Positions 54,161 to 62,695 of a DNA stretch of 64,000 bases are shown piece after piece. Below the pieces are notes generated by a model, which did not search any database, was not told where the DNA came from, and worked only from the letters and a program-made list of their open reading frames with translations. Numbering within the stretch: the stretch's first letter is position 1; each line of letters starts with the position of its first letter. The translations under genes were made by a program, and so were the position numbers. The stretch lies in NCBI GenBank assembly GCA_910584915.1, contig CAJUDM010000017.1, positions 1 through 64,000 on the forward strand. The letters run 5' to 3'. This DNA is from an uncultured Lachnospiraceae bacterium. Its GTDB lineage: Bacteria; Bacillota; Clostridia; Lachnospirales; Lachnospiraceae.

Positions 54161-55069
54161 CTAATAAGCTAAATATCCGGCGTCGCTCCCACGGCTGATC
54201 ACATGGTCCGCCGTCCCGGTATCACAGCAGAGCAGAAATTCCGGAATCCTGTTGGCAAGTACCGTCACCGGAAACTCCGTTGTCGCCTCACCAAAGAGCG
54301 CCACCCTCACCACCGTCTGCTTCCACGCTCCTGTCGTCACAAGGAATATCCCCTTTCTGGCAGTCAGGATGGATTCCATGCCTATGGTGATCCCCATGGG
54401 CGGAACCGCCTCATAACATCCCCCGAACTCTCTCTGGGCGTAAGCCACTATAGTATCCTCATTGATCACCGCCGGCCTTGTCCTGGAATGTTCATATTCC
54501 TCCAATGTCACTTTGTAATACCGGGAGCGCAAAGGTTCATCGAAAGCGACCATGCCTCTGCACCCCACTCCGCCCTGCACCGTATCGATCCCTCCCATCT
54601 CCCGGATCAGATTATCTATGGCATCCAGATCTTTCATATCCGGCCAGTGCCTGTTCTCCTCCGGGATCGAAAGTTCATCCTCTATCAGTGCATAAAATCC
54701 GCTCTCCATTATGCCTCTCGCACTGACAAAAGAATTTCGGGCGTCCATCGGGCGAAACTGCCAGTCCAGCCAGTCGTCCATATGAAAAATGTGGAGCCTG
54801 CTGCAATCGATCCTCTCCTCATTCACCCTTTTCGCAAAATACCGGTACTGATCCAGGTGCCCGCTGGGCAATATCCATTTCGTCAGCTCGCCCTTTTGAT
54901 TATGTTCCGCGAGCTCGTCCGCCATCCTGTCCCCGATGAACCGGTAGAGTTCTTCCTTCTTCTCCCGGATCAGAATATCGCATTTTCTCTCCGGATGGTC
55001 CGCCAGTTCTTCCACAGGTATCCGGCACCACCTCAAAAGCTCCTTTTTTCCGATCACATATTCCTGCAT
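54161..55069 (-). CDS. NagB-fold sugar-phosphate isomerase-like protein, altered active site
   Basis: A 302-aa protein of the glucosamine-6-phosphate isomerase/6-phosphogluconolactonase superfamily, about 40 residues longer than NagB. LHIFHMDDW (residues 92-100) matches the NagB region with its enolising Asp. The normally conserved G-x-D-G-H-I-A-F-N-E-P reads GCRGMVAFDEP (169-179), so the positions of the catalytic Asp141 and His143 of E. coli NagB are Arg171 and Met173 while the Glu is kept. Deamination of glucosamine-6-phosphate as in NagB is therefore doubtful. Another isomerisation or a regulatory role is possible. ATG 55069 has GGAGT upstream. Confidence 0.75.
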   Translation of the reverse strand: MQEYVIGKKELLRWCRIPVEELADHPERKCDILIREKKEELYRFIGDRMADELAEHNQKGELTKWILPSGHLDQYRYFAKRVNEERIDCSRLHIFHMDDWLDWQFRPMDARNSFVSARGIMESGFYALIEDELSIPEENRHWPDMKDLDAIDNLIREMGGIDTVQGGVGCRGMVAFDEPLRSRYYKVTLEEYEHSRTRPAVINEDTIVAYAQREFGGCYEAVPPMGITIGMESILTARKGIFLVTTGAWKQTVVRVALFGEATTEFPVTVLANRIPEFLLCCDTGTADHVISRGSDAGYLAY

Positions 55070-55070
55070 A

Positions 55071-55964
55071 TTACTCCTTTCCATCCGCCTTTCCCACCGT
55101 ATACTTTACAGTGGTTTCCATATGCTCTGAGGGCGTTAAGATATTCGCCCTGCCCTTCCGTATCGCCTCCTCCAGATTGACCGGCCATGTGGTAAACGCT
55201 TCCGTCATAATGCAGGCATGCCCCCGCCATCCCCCATAGATGGGCCATAAACTCAGACACCGGAAAAGGCCTTTGTCAAATTCAATTTTCAGTCCTGTTT
55301 TTTCCTGTTCGTGTACTATCCCATAACACCCTTCCCTGACCGGATGCATTAAAAAATTGAAAAAACCTGTATTATAACGTCCCGCATCCGACAGATCCCT
55401 TCCATGGTAGAAAGGCCACCGAAACCGTTCCGTCTTTCCCTTTTCCAGTTCTTCCGCCATATACATGTCATAACTTCCCTCCGGCACATACAGCCGGGAG
55501 CTCTCATAGATGCATAGAGAAGGATGGAAGCCGAACAGAAATCCAAATTCCTTTGTCCCTGTATTTACTATTTTGTATGTAATATTCAGACAATTCTCAC
55601 ACAGAGAAATTCTCTTCTCCATCCGTGCCGTCCAGACCGGCGACTCACATGTCAGTATGATTTCTCTGTCATGTTGTGTATAACGCCACGGAATAGTCCA
55701 TATCTCCCCGAAAAAAGGAAGGTCCGCATCCCCTATTTTGCAGGGCTGCACCGTCGGAAATGCTTCTTCTATCCCCGATGCCGACAGATCATCATAATTA
55801 CAGCCGTAATATCTGGGTACATCCTCCGTCCTTGGATTGGACCAGATCAGTTCACAGGAATGCTTTTTGTCAAAAATACGGCTGATCCGTCCGCCGTCAC
55901 CGGGAAGAATCTCCGCCAGTATCCATTCATTCTCCAATAAAATCTTATCTCTGCAGTTCAGCAT
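55071..55964 (-). CDS. Aldose 1-epimerase-like protein
   Basis: A 297-aa mostly beta protein related to the galactose mutarotase-like superfamily. Pieces such as GGRISRIFDKKHSCELIW, FPFFGE-like DLPFFGEIW, GFLFGFHPSL and a C-terminal LSLWPIYGG fit the fold. The active-site His in GFHPSL is a candidate catalytic residue. It probably interconverts anomers or epimers of the incoming sugar. It is the first gene of the sugar locus and ends one base before the NagB-like start region; ATG 55964 follows GGGGTG. Confidence 0.65.
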   Translation of the reverse strand: MLNCRDKILLENEWILAEILPGDGGRISRIFDKKHSCELIWSNPRTEDVPRYYGCNYDDLSASGIEEAFPTVQPCKIGDADLPFFGEIWTIPWRYTQHDREIILTCESPVWTARMEKRISLCENCLNITYKIVNTGTKEFGFLFGFHPSLCIYESSRLYVPEGSYDMYMAEELEKGKTERFRWPFYHGRDLSDAGRYNTGFFNFLMHPVREGCYGIVHEQEKTGLKIEFDKGLFRCLSLWPIYGGWRGHACIMTEAFTTWPVNLEEAIRKGRANILTPSEHMETTVKYTVGKADGKE

Positions 55965-55992
55965 TTTTTCACCCCGCTTCTTTTTCTTTAGT

Positions 55993-56019
55993 ATAATACG
56001 CACAATATCCCGATTTCAA
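55993..56019 (-). promoter_or_regulatory. Candidate promoter of the sugar transport locus
   Basis: Minus-strand TTGAAA (56014-56019), 15-base spacer, TATTAT (55993-55998). The short spacer suggests activator dependence, perhaps on the YesN-like regulator. TTGAAATCG overlapping the -35 resembles the left half of a CcpA cre site. Confidence 0.4.
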
Positions 56020-56074
56020 TTTCACATTTTTTGTGCAATTAAACATTTTTATCATTTTAGGCGCAATAGAAAAT

Positions 56075-56105
56075 CCTCTTTTCAGGTTTTTTGCCCAAAA
56101 AGAGG
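56075..56105 (-). terminator. Intrinsic terminator after the SigK-type gene
   Basis: Stem CCTCTTTT/AAAAGAGG (56075-56082 with 56098-56105), followed on the minus strand by ATTTTCT. About 30 bases after the stop. Confidence 0.75.
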
Positions 56106-56134
56106 TTCTTTCGCCATACGGTTATATATTCTTT

Positions 56135-56782
56135 TTATATTTCGACCTTCTCCTCCAGCGCCCTGCGCAATTTATACAGGGCACGCTTTTCAATACGGCT
56201 TACATAGCTTCTCGAAATCCCCATCATCTCTCCCACTTCCCGCTGTGTCACCTCGTCCCCTGTTTTCAGCCCGTATCGGTAGGCTATGATCTCTCTCTCC
56301 CGACTGCTCAGCGCTTTTCCCAGGACTCCTCTGAGCCGTTCGATACTTTCCTGGTTTTCCAGCTGTTCCAGTGTGTCCGGCTGCTCATATTCTATGATAT
56401 CAAGAAGGCTCACCTCGTTGCCCTCCTTATCTGTTCCCATGGGTTCATAGAGCGAGACTTCCCTTGACAGCTTCTTATGCCCCCGCAGCATCATCAGGAT
56501 CTCGTTTTCAATGCACCTCGCCGCGTAGGTGGCAAGCCTTGTTCCCTTTCCGGGCACATAGGTATTCACCGCCTTGATCAGCCCGATCGTGCCGCAGGAT
56601 ATCATATCCTCCATATCCTGGGGCGCTCCCGCATATTTTTTCAGGACATAGGCTACCAGCCGCAGATTCCGTTCAATCAGGACATCCTTCGCCTCCTGCA
56701 CCGCTCTTTCGTCACCGGAATGATACTCCTTTAAATAATATGCCTCTTCTTCTGGCGTCAGTGGTTTGCTGAATGTCTTCAT
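56135..56782 (-). CDS. sigK: Sporulation sigma factor SigK-type, no pro-sequence
   Basis: A 215-aa sigma-70 family protein of the SigE/SigK group. Region 2 includes DMEDMISCGTIGLIKAVNTY and GTRLATYAARCIENEILMML; region 4 includes TQREVGEMMGISRSYVSRIEK. It begins MKTFSKPLTPEEEAYYLKEY, directly at the mature-type N-terminus. The hydrophobic pro-sequence that Bacillus SigK must lose is absent, as in some Clostridia. It would act in the mother cell late in sporulation. The gene appears intact, with no skin-element interruption. Shine-Dalgarno GGAGG. Confidence 0.88.
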   Translation of the reverse strand: MKTFSKPLTPEEEAYYLKEYHSGDERAVQEAKDVLIERNLRLVAYVLKKYAGAPQDMEDMISCGTIGLIKAVNTYVPGKGTRLATYAARCIENEILMMLRGHKKLSREVSLYEPMGTDKEGNEVSLLDIIEYEQPDTLEQLENQESIERLRGVLGKALSSREREIIAYRYGLKTGDEVTQREVGEMMGISRSYVSRIEKRALYKLRRALEEKVEI

Positions 56783-56969
56783 AAAAAGCCTCCGGAACCG
56801 CTTTCTATTATCTTATGATTCCATGCTTTTCCAAAGTGCCTGTTCCACTGAAAGCTTATCGTTCTTTTTGAGATGCCTCCTGAATCTGATCTGATCCCAC
56901 CGGTTTTCCGTTCACCCTGACGCCCTCCAGGTTTGTGGAATATAGATATGCATTATCATAAGCCCCTCA
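56783..56969 (-). other. hemW-sigK spacer with a coding-like stretch
   Basis: Directly after the double stop TGATGA of hemW, the same frame continues for about 35 sense codons, with peptide-like text such as AYLYSTNLEGVRVNGKPVG, to a TAA at 56856. There is no ATG in that frame and no Shine-Dalgarno. It may be a decayed small gene or chance. The remaining 75 bases hold the sigK Shine-Dalgarno; no terminator or clear promoter is seen. Confidence 0.3.
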
Positions 56970-58388
56970 TCACAGCAAAAACTCCGCGAACACCACATTG
57001 CTGACATCGACGCCCTGTCTTGTCAGGCGTATCCTGTCACCTGAGCGCACAAGGAGCTTTTGGCTCTCCATCCTTTTTATAACCTCCCCGTATATCTGCT
57101 CTATCGGGACATGAAAGCAGTTTCGGAAATCCTGACAGGAAACCCCTCCCATGAGCCGTAACCCCAGAAACATAAACTCTTCCATCTGTTCCCGCTTGGA
57201 TAACCGCTGAAATTCCTGATGAAAGTTCTTTTGATCAAGGCTCTCGCCCCTGTTTCCGGAAACCGCTTGATCTTTCCTATTATCTCTACCTCGCAGTTTT
57301 TCTTTGTCCTTCCCGCCGTCTTTACCTTTTAGCCCCTCTCTGTTCCCCGGGCGCATCTCATATTCCGGCTTCCCGCATCCTCTCAGCAGCCTTCTGTATT
57401 CCTTCAGGTCCCTGCTCTTCGTGAACCGGCAGTTGTCCATCAGAGACGCCGCCCCCAGCCCGAGCCCCAGATAATCCCCTCTCGTCCAGTATGTGATATT
57501 GTGGCGGCACTCACAGCCCGGCAAGGCATAATTGGAAATCTCGTAGCGGCGATACCCGCTCTGCCCGAGTATCTCCTGCGTCAGCTCATACATCCGCCTC
57601 TCCTCCTCCTCGGAGGGCAGCAGATGATCTCCATCCTCCCCGTCACGCCGCCTGCGCTTATCCGCCTCGCCATAGCGCTCAAAAAAGGGCGTCCCCTCCT
57701 CGATTATAAGGCTGTAGGCTGAAATATGCTCCGGGTGAAGAGAAGCCGCCTCCCGCAACGAGTTTACATAACTCTCCGTGCTCTGCCCGGGCAGGGCCGA
57801 CATCAGATCTATGTTGATATTCCGAAAACCGGCTTTCCTCGCCAGATGAAAGGTTTTAAGGAAGTCCTCCCTGGTGTGGATCCTTCCGAGTTTTAAAAGT
57901 TCCTCATTCTGCATGGACTGCGCGCCGATGCTGAGCCTGTTGAAGCCTGCCTCTCTCAGCCTTCCCAGATCCCCCCCGTCTACCGTACCCGGATTGCACT
58001 CCAGCGTGATCTCCGCCTCCTGCGTCCCTGTCGCAAAAACAGAAAAACATTCTTTCAGCTTACACAGTATTCTCTCAAGCTGTTCCGGCTTCAGGACTGT
58101 CGGCGTACCGCCGCCAAAAAAGACTGTCCTCCCCAGATATCCGGGATACAGCGCCGCCTCCTCTTCGATCTCTTCGCACAGCAGATTTACATAATCCTCC
58201 CTCACCTCTTCCGAAGCCGGCGCCGACAGAAAATCGCAGTAATCACACTTTCTGACACAAAACGGAATATGGACATACAGAGAGAGCGGCTTTCTTTCCA
58301 CGCCGCTTCCCGCACTTACCCCTGCACCGCCCCCTCTGCGGGGATCTCTGTCAGACTTTCCAATTTTTAATCCTTCCCTGTTCTGCAT
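56970..58388 (-). CDS. hemW: Radical SAM heme chaperone HemW-like
   Basis: A 472-aa member of the HemN/HemW radical-SAM family, once called oxygen-independent coproporphyrinogen oxidase. The cluster-binding motif is C44-x3-C48-x2-C51 in CVRKCDYC. GGGTPTVLKPEQL, the GIQTM-like IGAQSMQNEELLKLGR and the C-terminal HemN domain are present, and the length fits HemW better than HemN. Two low-complexity Gly/Lys/Asp/Arg-rich pieces are unusual: an N-terminal one (about 3-32) and an insert (about 348-390), both containing NREGLK. Confidence 0.9.
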   Translation of the reverse strand: MQNREGLKIGKSDRDPRRGGGAGVSAGSGVERKPLSLYVHIPFCVRKCDYCDFLSAPASEEVREDYVNLLCEEIEEEAALYPGYLGRTVFFGGGTPTVLKPEQLERILCKLKECFSVFATGTQEAEITLECNPGTVDGGDLGRLREAGFNRLSIGAQSMQNEELLKLGRIHTREDFLKTFHLARKAGFRNINIDLMSALPGQSTESYVNSLREAASLHPEHISAYSLIIEEGTPFFERYGEADKRRRRDGEDGDHLLPSEEEERRMYELTQEILGQSGYRRYEISNYALPGCECRHNITYWTRGDYLGLGLGAASLMDNCRFTKSRDLKEYRRLLRGCGKPEYEMRPGNREGLKGKDGGKDKEKLRGRDNRKDQAVSGNRGESLDQKNFHQEFQRLSKREQMEEFMFLGLRLMGGVSCQDFRNCFHVPIEQIYGEVIKRMESQKLLVRSGDRIRLTRQGVDVSNVVFAEFLL

Positions 58389-58477
58389 CTTCCTCTCTCC
58401 ACATCTGTCCCATTTGATTCCTCTCAGTCAGGCAGTATTATCTTACCACAGGGTCACCAATTTTTCTATTCCCAACT

Positions 58478-58518
58478 TGACAGGGGCAGTCAGATCACAC
58501 TCCTGACTGCCCCTGTCA
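58478..58518 (-). terminator. 16-bp perfect stem-loop after the carbohydrate operon
   Basis: TGACAGGGGCAGTCAG (58478-58493) pairs perfectly with CTGACTGCCCCTGTCA (58503-58518) across a 9-base loop, about 20 bases after the aldolase stop. There is no T-run on either strand, so it is an atypical terminator or a 3'-end stabiliser. Confidence 0.65.
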
Positions 58519-58536
58519 CACGCCTTGTTCCCCTGT

Positions 58537-59388
58537 TTACGCCTGCGCTCTTTCCGCCGATCCAAACAACAGGATCTTTTCCTTTACTACCTTTTTCATC
58601 TCCGCGATCTCATAGGGGATCAGTCCCGTCATGGACTTCTCCCCCGCCGCGATGCCCGCTTCCACGCCGCGTTTGCCGGCTTTGTCGATATCCGTGAAAA
58701 TATTCACTTTCGATACCCCCAGGCTTACCGCCCTCCGGAAGTCCTGGTCCGAAAGCCCCGAGCCGCCGTGGAGCACCAACGGAAGATCCGTCTTTTCGGA
58801 GATCACCTGAATCCGCTCGAAATCCAGTTTGGGCGGGAACGCGTAATCCCCGTGGGCGTTGCCCACCGCCACTGCCAGGGCGTCCACCCCTGTCTTTGCG
58901 GCAAAGTCGGCTGCAGTGTCGGGATCCGTGAAGTAATCGCTGGGATTCTCCAGTTTACCGGCTCCCGCGTTATCGCCCACATGCCCCAGCTCTCCCTCCA
59001 CCGTCACGCCCATGGCATGACAGATCTTCACCATCTCCGCAACCTTCCCCACATTCTTCTCATAGGAAGCGGTGGAACAGTCATACATAACGGACGTAAA
59101 GCCCAGCTTCAGCGCCTCCATGCATTTCTCAAAGGTCAGGCCGTGATCGTAGTGGACGCACACCGGAACACTCGCCTTCTTTGCCATTGGGATCAGATAT
59201 TCAGCCACCCTCTCAAGCGCCGTCGTCGGAAGAAGGACTTCCGCCGTTCCGACCATCACCGGGGCGCGCATCTCCTCCGCCGTCTCGATGATCGCCCGCG
59301 CCATCTCCACATTCACCGCATTAAAAAATCCGACGCCATAACCGCCATCCTTCGCGGGAAGCAATATCTCCTTCATATTTACTAACAT
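58537..59388 (-). CDS. Class II ketose-bisphosphate aldolase
   Basis: A 283-aa zinc-dependent aldolase of the Fba/GatY/KbaY/IolJ family. Zinc ligands are seen as His in VCVHYDHGLT, His in AVGNAHGDY and His in LVLHGGSGL, with Glu in VEGELGHVGD. HYDHG replaces the more common HLDHG. It would split a ketose (bis)phosphate into dihydroxyacetone phosphate and an aldehyde. Last gene of the operon, after the PfkB kinase that probably makes its substrate. Confidence 0.92.
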   Translation of the reverse strand: MLVNMKEILLPAKDGGYGVGFFNAVNVEMARAIIETAEEMRAPVMVGTAEVLLPTTALERVAEYLIPMAKKASVPVCVHYDHGLTFEKCMEALKLGFTSVMYDCSTASYEKNVGKVAEMVKICHAMGVTVEGELGHVGDNAGAGKLENPSDYFTDPDTAADFAAKTGVDALAVAVGNAHGDYAFPPKLDFERIQVISEKTDLPLVLHGGSGLSDQDFRRAVSLGVSKVNIFTDIDKAGKRGVEAGIAAGEKSMTGLIPYEIAEMKKVVKEKILLFGSAERAQA

Positions 59389-59401
59389 GACAATACTCCT
59401 C

Positions 59402-60532
59402 TCATCTAAAAATCTGTTTTTTCCATCCCTGTCCTATTTTTTCCCGAAGTTCCTCAAAAGGCTTCAATCCGCTCAGGGCGTCATAGGCGGCGACACAGGA
59501 CGCGCCGGTCGCCGTCGAAAGGCGCAGACATTCATCCGGCGGGCATCCCTCCAGCACCGCCATCAGAAAGGCCGCAATACTGGTATCTCCGGCGCCTGTC
59601 CCCGACGCGATCCGCTCCGGGACATAACTCTTCTCAAAGCCCTCCAGATCCGCCCACTTTTCCGGCTCCGCTATCAGGTTTCCTCCGATCTGACAAATCA
59701 CTCTTTCGTCAGCCGTGCGGTAATAAATGCCCGGCGCCCCGCATTTGATCAGGACCACCTTCGCGCCGAGTTTCATACACTTTTCCGCCAGCGGCGCAAC
59801 ATCCGCATCCACATCCAGGAATTTTGTGATGTCCTCTCCGCCCGCCCTTCGCTGCCACCCATCAAAGCGTTCTCTGTCCAGCATAAAGCACAGTTCTTCC
59901 ACACTAGGCACAAAAAAGTCCACATAAGGAAGCGCCCGACCAAGGATTTTTTCCCAGTCAGCCCTTCCCGCCTCCGAAGCGGCATCCACCGCCGCCATAT
60001 CCATGGATGTGGCGATCCCAGCCTCCTTCATCCTCCGCATCAGCTTCACCAGTTCCGCCCCGTCATTTTCGTACATGGCTTTCATGATCGGCGGATAACC
60101 GAAATGAAACAGCGCCACATCCTCCGGGAGATCCTCCGGAATATCGTCCGCCCGAAAGGCATTATTCGCCCCCGGATTATGCAGAAAGATCCGATCGATT
60201 CCCGGCACCGCAACCACCACGGAATAGGATGTAGAGAGATCGTCCGAAAACAGCATCCCCGATTCGGCATCATATTTTTTCAGGATATTCAGGACCATAT
60301 CCCCGAACGCGTCCCGTCCGATCTTTCCCATCAGCATGACGTCCGCGCCCAGTAGTTTCATTGCCAGCCCCGTGTTCGCCACGGAACCGCCGGTATGCAC
60401 ATCCGCCTCCTTCACCTCCACCAGTTTTCCCGGCGACAGAACATCCTCCAGATGTTCTGCCCCCGTGTTCGGAAAAACAGGCGTGATATCAAGGCAGATA
60501 TGGCCTGCCGCTATCACTTTTTTCTTCTTCAT
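59402..60532 (-). CDS. PfkB-family carbohydrate kinase
   Basis: A 376-aa ribokinase-fold kinase, longer than usual. The first signature is HTGGSVANTGLAMKLLGADV and the catalytic one GTGAGDTSIAAFLMAVLEG. An extended central region is present. In an iol-like operon it could play the IolC role (ketose-acid kinase), and the aldolase downstream would split the product. The substrate is inferred only. Confidence 0.9.
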   Translation of the reverse strand: MKKKKVIAAGHICLDITPVFPNTGAEHLEDVLSPGKLVEVKEADVHTGGSVANTGLAMKLLGADVMLMGKIGRDAFGDMVLNILKKYDAESGMLFSDDLSTSYSVVVAVPGIDRIFLHNPGANNAFRADDIPEDLPEDVALFHFGYPPIMKAMYENDGAELVKLMRRMKEAGIATSMDMAAVDAASEAGRADWEKILGRALPYVDFFVPSVEELCFMLDRERFDGWQRRAGGEDITKFLDVDADVAPLAEKCMKLGAKVVLIKCGAPGIYYRTADERVICQIGGNLIAEPEKWADLEGFEKSYVPERIASGTGAGDTSIAAFLMAVLEGCPPDECLRLSTATGASCVAAYDALSGLKPFEELREKIGQGWKKQIFR

Positions 60533-60541
60533 ACGACCGAA

Positions 60542-61576
60542 TTATTCCACCCCCATAAGAAGATTCATCACATACATCTCAAGTCCCTCAAAATCGCGGT
60601 TTTCAACACACTTTTTCTGAAACTCATAGTCAAACCGGTCCACCTTTTCCTCCAGCGCCTTAAAGATCTTCAGGCTGTTTTCCAGATGTTTGTAGCCGTC
60701 CTCATCCTTTGTGGTGCGCATCGCCTTCACATCGAGCCCCACATATTCGCCGTTGTCCCCGTATCCGTTCTCCTTCAATACCTTCACCTGATTGAACGCC
60801 GCGCGAAGGTTCTCCACGCCGAAGGATTTGTCCTGGTCATAGCGGATGCCATTTTGATCGTTCAAATGAACTGTCATCAGCTTATTCATCGCCAACGCAA
60901 AGCCAATCTCATGTGCCGGATCAAGTCCCGCAAGGATCGCGTGGGCGCTCTCCAAATTGCCGCCGACACGGGAAGGATCGATGGTTGCCGCCGAAATTGC
61001 CAGAACATGCCCCATTGTACCGCAGATGCTCCTGTCGATCGGCTCATTGGGTTTGGGCTCGATGCAGACACGGATCTTCGGATCGTACTCGAGCATCCTG
61101 TTGATCGCTTCGATCAGCATCTTTGTCGCCCACACCGGCGATTTGGATTCCGCGCATACCGTGCCCTCTCTCGCAAGCCACAACACGATCATATCCGTCC
61201 CCAGCTCGTTCGCGATATCGATGGAGCGGTAAGCCCTCCACATCGCATACTCCCTGTCCTTCTCGGATGTGCTCATAAATCCGCCGTCCGCCGTGTGCTC
61301 ATCCATCCAGAGACGAGGCGCCACAAATTCCGCTTTCAGATCATATTTATCCAGCGTCTTCTTTAACTCGCGGGCTTTTTCTTTGATCTCCTCTTCGGTA
61401 TAATCATTGATATTCGGAACCGCGTCATCATCGTGGAACTGGATTGCCGAAAATCCCATCTCCGCAAATTTCCTGAATTTCTCCTCCACCGGAATATCTT
61501 TTCTCGTCGCCGGGCCGTAGGAATCCGCCCCCGTATGTACGTTCCATGGTCCTACTGAAAATTTGAATTTTGACAT
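60542..61576 (-). CDS. Xylose isomerase-family protein, one metal ligand changed
   Basis: A 344-aa TIM-barrel protein clearly related to class I (Streptomyces-type) xylose isomerase. Matching pieces: FHDDD (H48, D51, the catalytic His/Asp), VLWLAREG, EPKPNEP (E171, K173), ESAH (E207, H210), DQD (D245, D247) and D280. The residue aligned with the metal-site Asp245 of Streptomyces enzymes is His235 (TVHLNDQ). Aldose-ketose isomerisation is the likely chemistry, on a substrate that need not be xylose. Start ATG 61576 follows AAGGAGG. Confidence 0.85.
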   Translation of the reverse strand: MSKFKFSVGPWNVHTGADSYGPATRKDIPVEEKFRKFAEMGFSAIQFHDDDAVPNINDYTEEEIKEKARELKKTLDKYDLKAEFVAPRLWMDEHTADGGFMSTSEKDREYAMWRAYRSIDIANELGTDMIVLWLAREGTVCAESKSPVWATKMLIEAINRMLEYDPKIRVCIEPKPNEPIDRSICGTMGHVLAISAATIDPSRVGGNLESAHAILAGLDPAHEIGFALAMNKLMTVHLNDQNGIRYDQDKSFGVENLRAAFNQVKVLKENGYGDNGEYVGLDVKAMRTTKDEDGYKHLENSLKIFKALEEKVDRFDYEFQKKCVENRDFEGLEMYVMNLLMGVE

Positions 61577-61635
61577 ATTCTGCCTCCTTTTTCGTTATCT
61601 CTCTATTATTTGCCTGCTGTCCCTCTGTTTCCTCT

Positions 61636-62634
61636 TCAACTGTTTTTCAGCGCGTCGTCAAACGCCACATCCGACGGCGAGAAATTGATCTTTTTGGTGA
61701 ATGCACAGGCTTCCGTTCCGCCAAATACCCTCTCCATGCCGCTGTCCTCCCACTCGATGGAGAGCGGTCCGTCATAGCCGATCTGGTTCAGCACGCGGAT
61801 GATATTGTCAAAATCAACGTCCCCGTGTCCGGGCGACACAAAATTCCAGCCCCTGCGCTGATCGCCGAATGTGATGTGGGAACCCAGGATACCGTTTCTG
61901 CCGTTCAGGTTCAGTTTTGTGTCCTTCACATGTACATGGTAAATCCGATCCGCAAAATCAAACAGGAATATTGCCGGATCAAGCCCCTGCCAGATCAGGT
62001 GGCTCGGATCAAAGTTGATGCCCAGTGTCTGCCGGTACTCAAATACTTCCAGAAGCCTCTTTGTACTCCAATAGTCAAAGGCGATCTCCGTGGGATGCAC
62101 CTCCAGCGCAAGCCTCACGCCGCAGCTGTCAAACTCGTCCATAACGGGACTCCAGAGCCTTTTGACCGTCTGATATCCCTCTTCGATCATCTCCTCAGAT
62201 GTCTGGGGGAACGAATACCAGTATTTCCAAATAGGCGAACCCATAAAGAAGGTCACCACATCCACCCCCATCGCTTTTGCCGCGTGAGCTGTCGCTTTCA
62301 TCTCCTCGATCGCCCATTTCTGGATCTCCTCCGGTTTTCCCGCAAATTCCGCGGGCGCAAAACCATCCAGACGGGTGTCGTAGACGCTGGCGATGCTGTC
62401 AGCGACACACTGTCCCGCGAGATGATTGCTGATCGCCCAGCAGTTCAGCCCATATTTTTCCAGGAGTTCCTTCACTTCCTTCACATACGCCGGATCTTCT
62501 GCCGCGCGCCTCATATCCAGATGCGCCGCGGATAACTCCAGTCCGTCATACCCCATCTCCTTTGCCTGCCTGCACATTTCCTGAAGCGGCAGATCTCCCC
62601 ATTGGATCGTAAATAATGTTACCGGTCTTGCCAT
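61636..62634 (-). CDS. Sugar phosphate isomerase/epimerase (IolE/IolI-type TIM barrel)
   Basis: A 332-aa AP-endonuclease-2-like TIM barrel. The four metal ligands are visible: Glu in LALEVHPTEIAFD, Asp in GINFDPSHLIWQG, His in YHVHVKDTK and Glu in LSIEWEDSGME. Relatives include inosose dehydratase, inosose isomerase and hydroxypyruvate isomerase. ATG 62634 has AAGGA upstream; the longer frame overlaps the preceding gene and is basic leader sequence. Confidence 0.88.
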   Translation of the reverse strand: MARPVTLFTIQWGDLPLQEMCRQAKEMGYDGLELSAAHLDMRRAAEDPAYVKEVKELLEKYGLNCWAISNHLAGQCVADSIASVYDTRLDGFAPAEFAGKPEEIQKWAIEEMKATAHAAKAMGVDVVTFFMGSPIWKYWYSFPQTSEEMIEEGYQTVKRLWSPVMDEFDSCGVRLALEVHPTEIAFDYWSTKRLLEVFEYRQTLGINFDPSHLIWQGLDPAIFLFDFADRIYHVHVKDTKLNLNGRNGILGSHITFGDQRRGWNFVSPGHGDVDFDNIIRVLNQIGYDGPLSIEWEDSGMERVFGGTEACAFTKKINFSPSDVAFDDALKNS

Positions 62635-62695
62635 TTTCCTTCTCCTTTCTATAACGTCAGACTCTGATTTACTGATTTTCAGGCGTTTTCGTCGC

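Noticed and set aside
53195..60532. Assigning the two PfkB kinases to exact sugars
   Set aside because: Substrate specificity in this family cannot be read from the sequence by eye.
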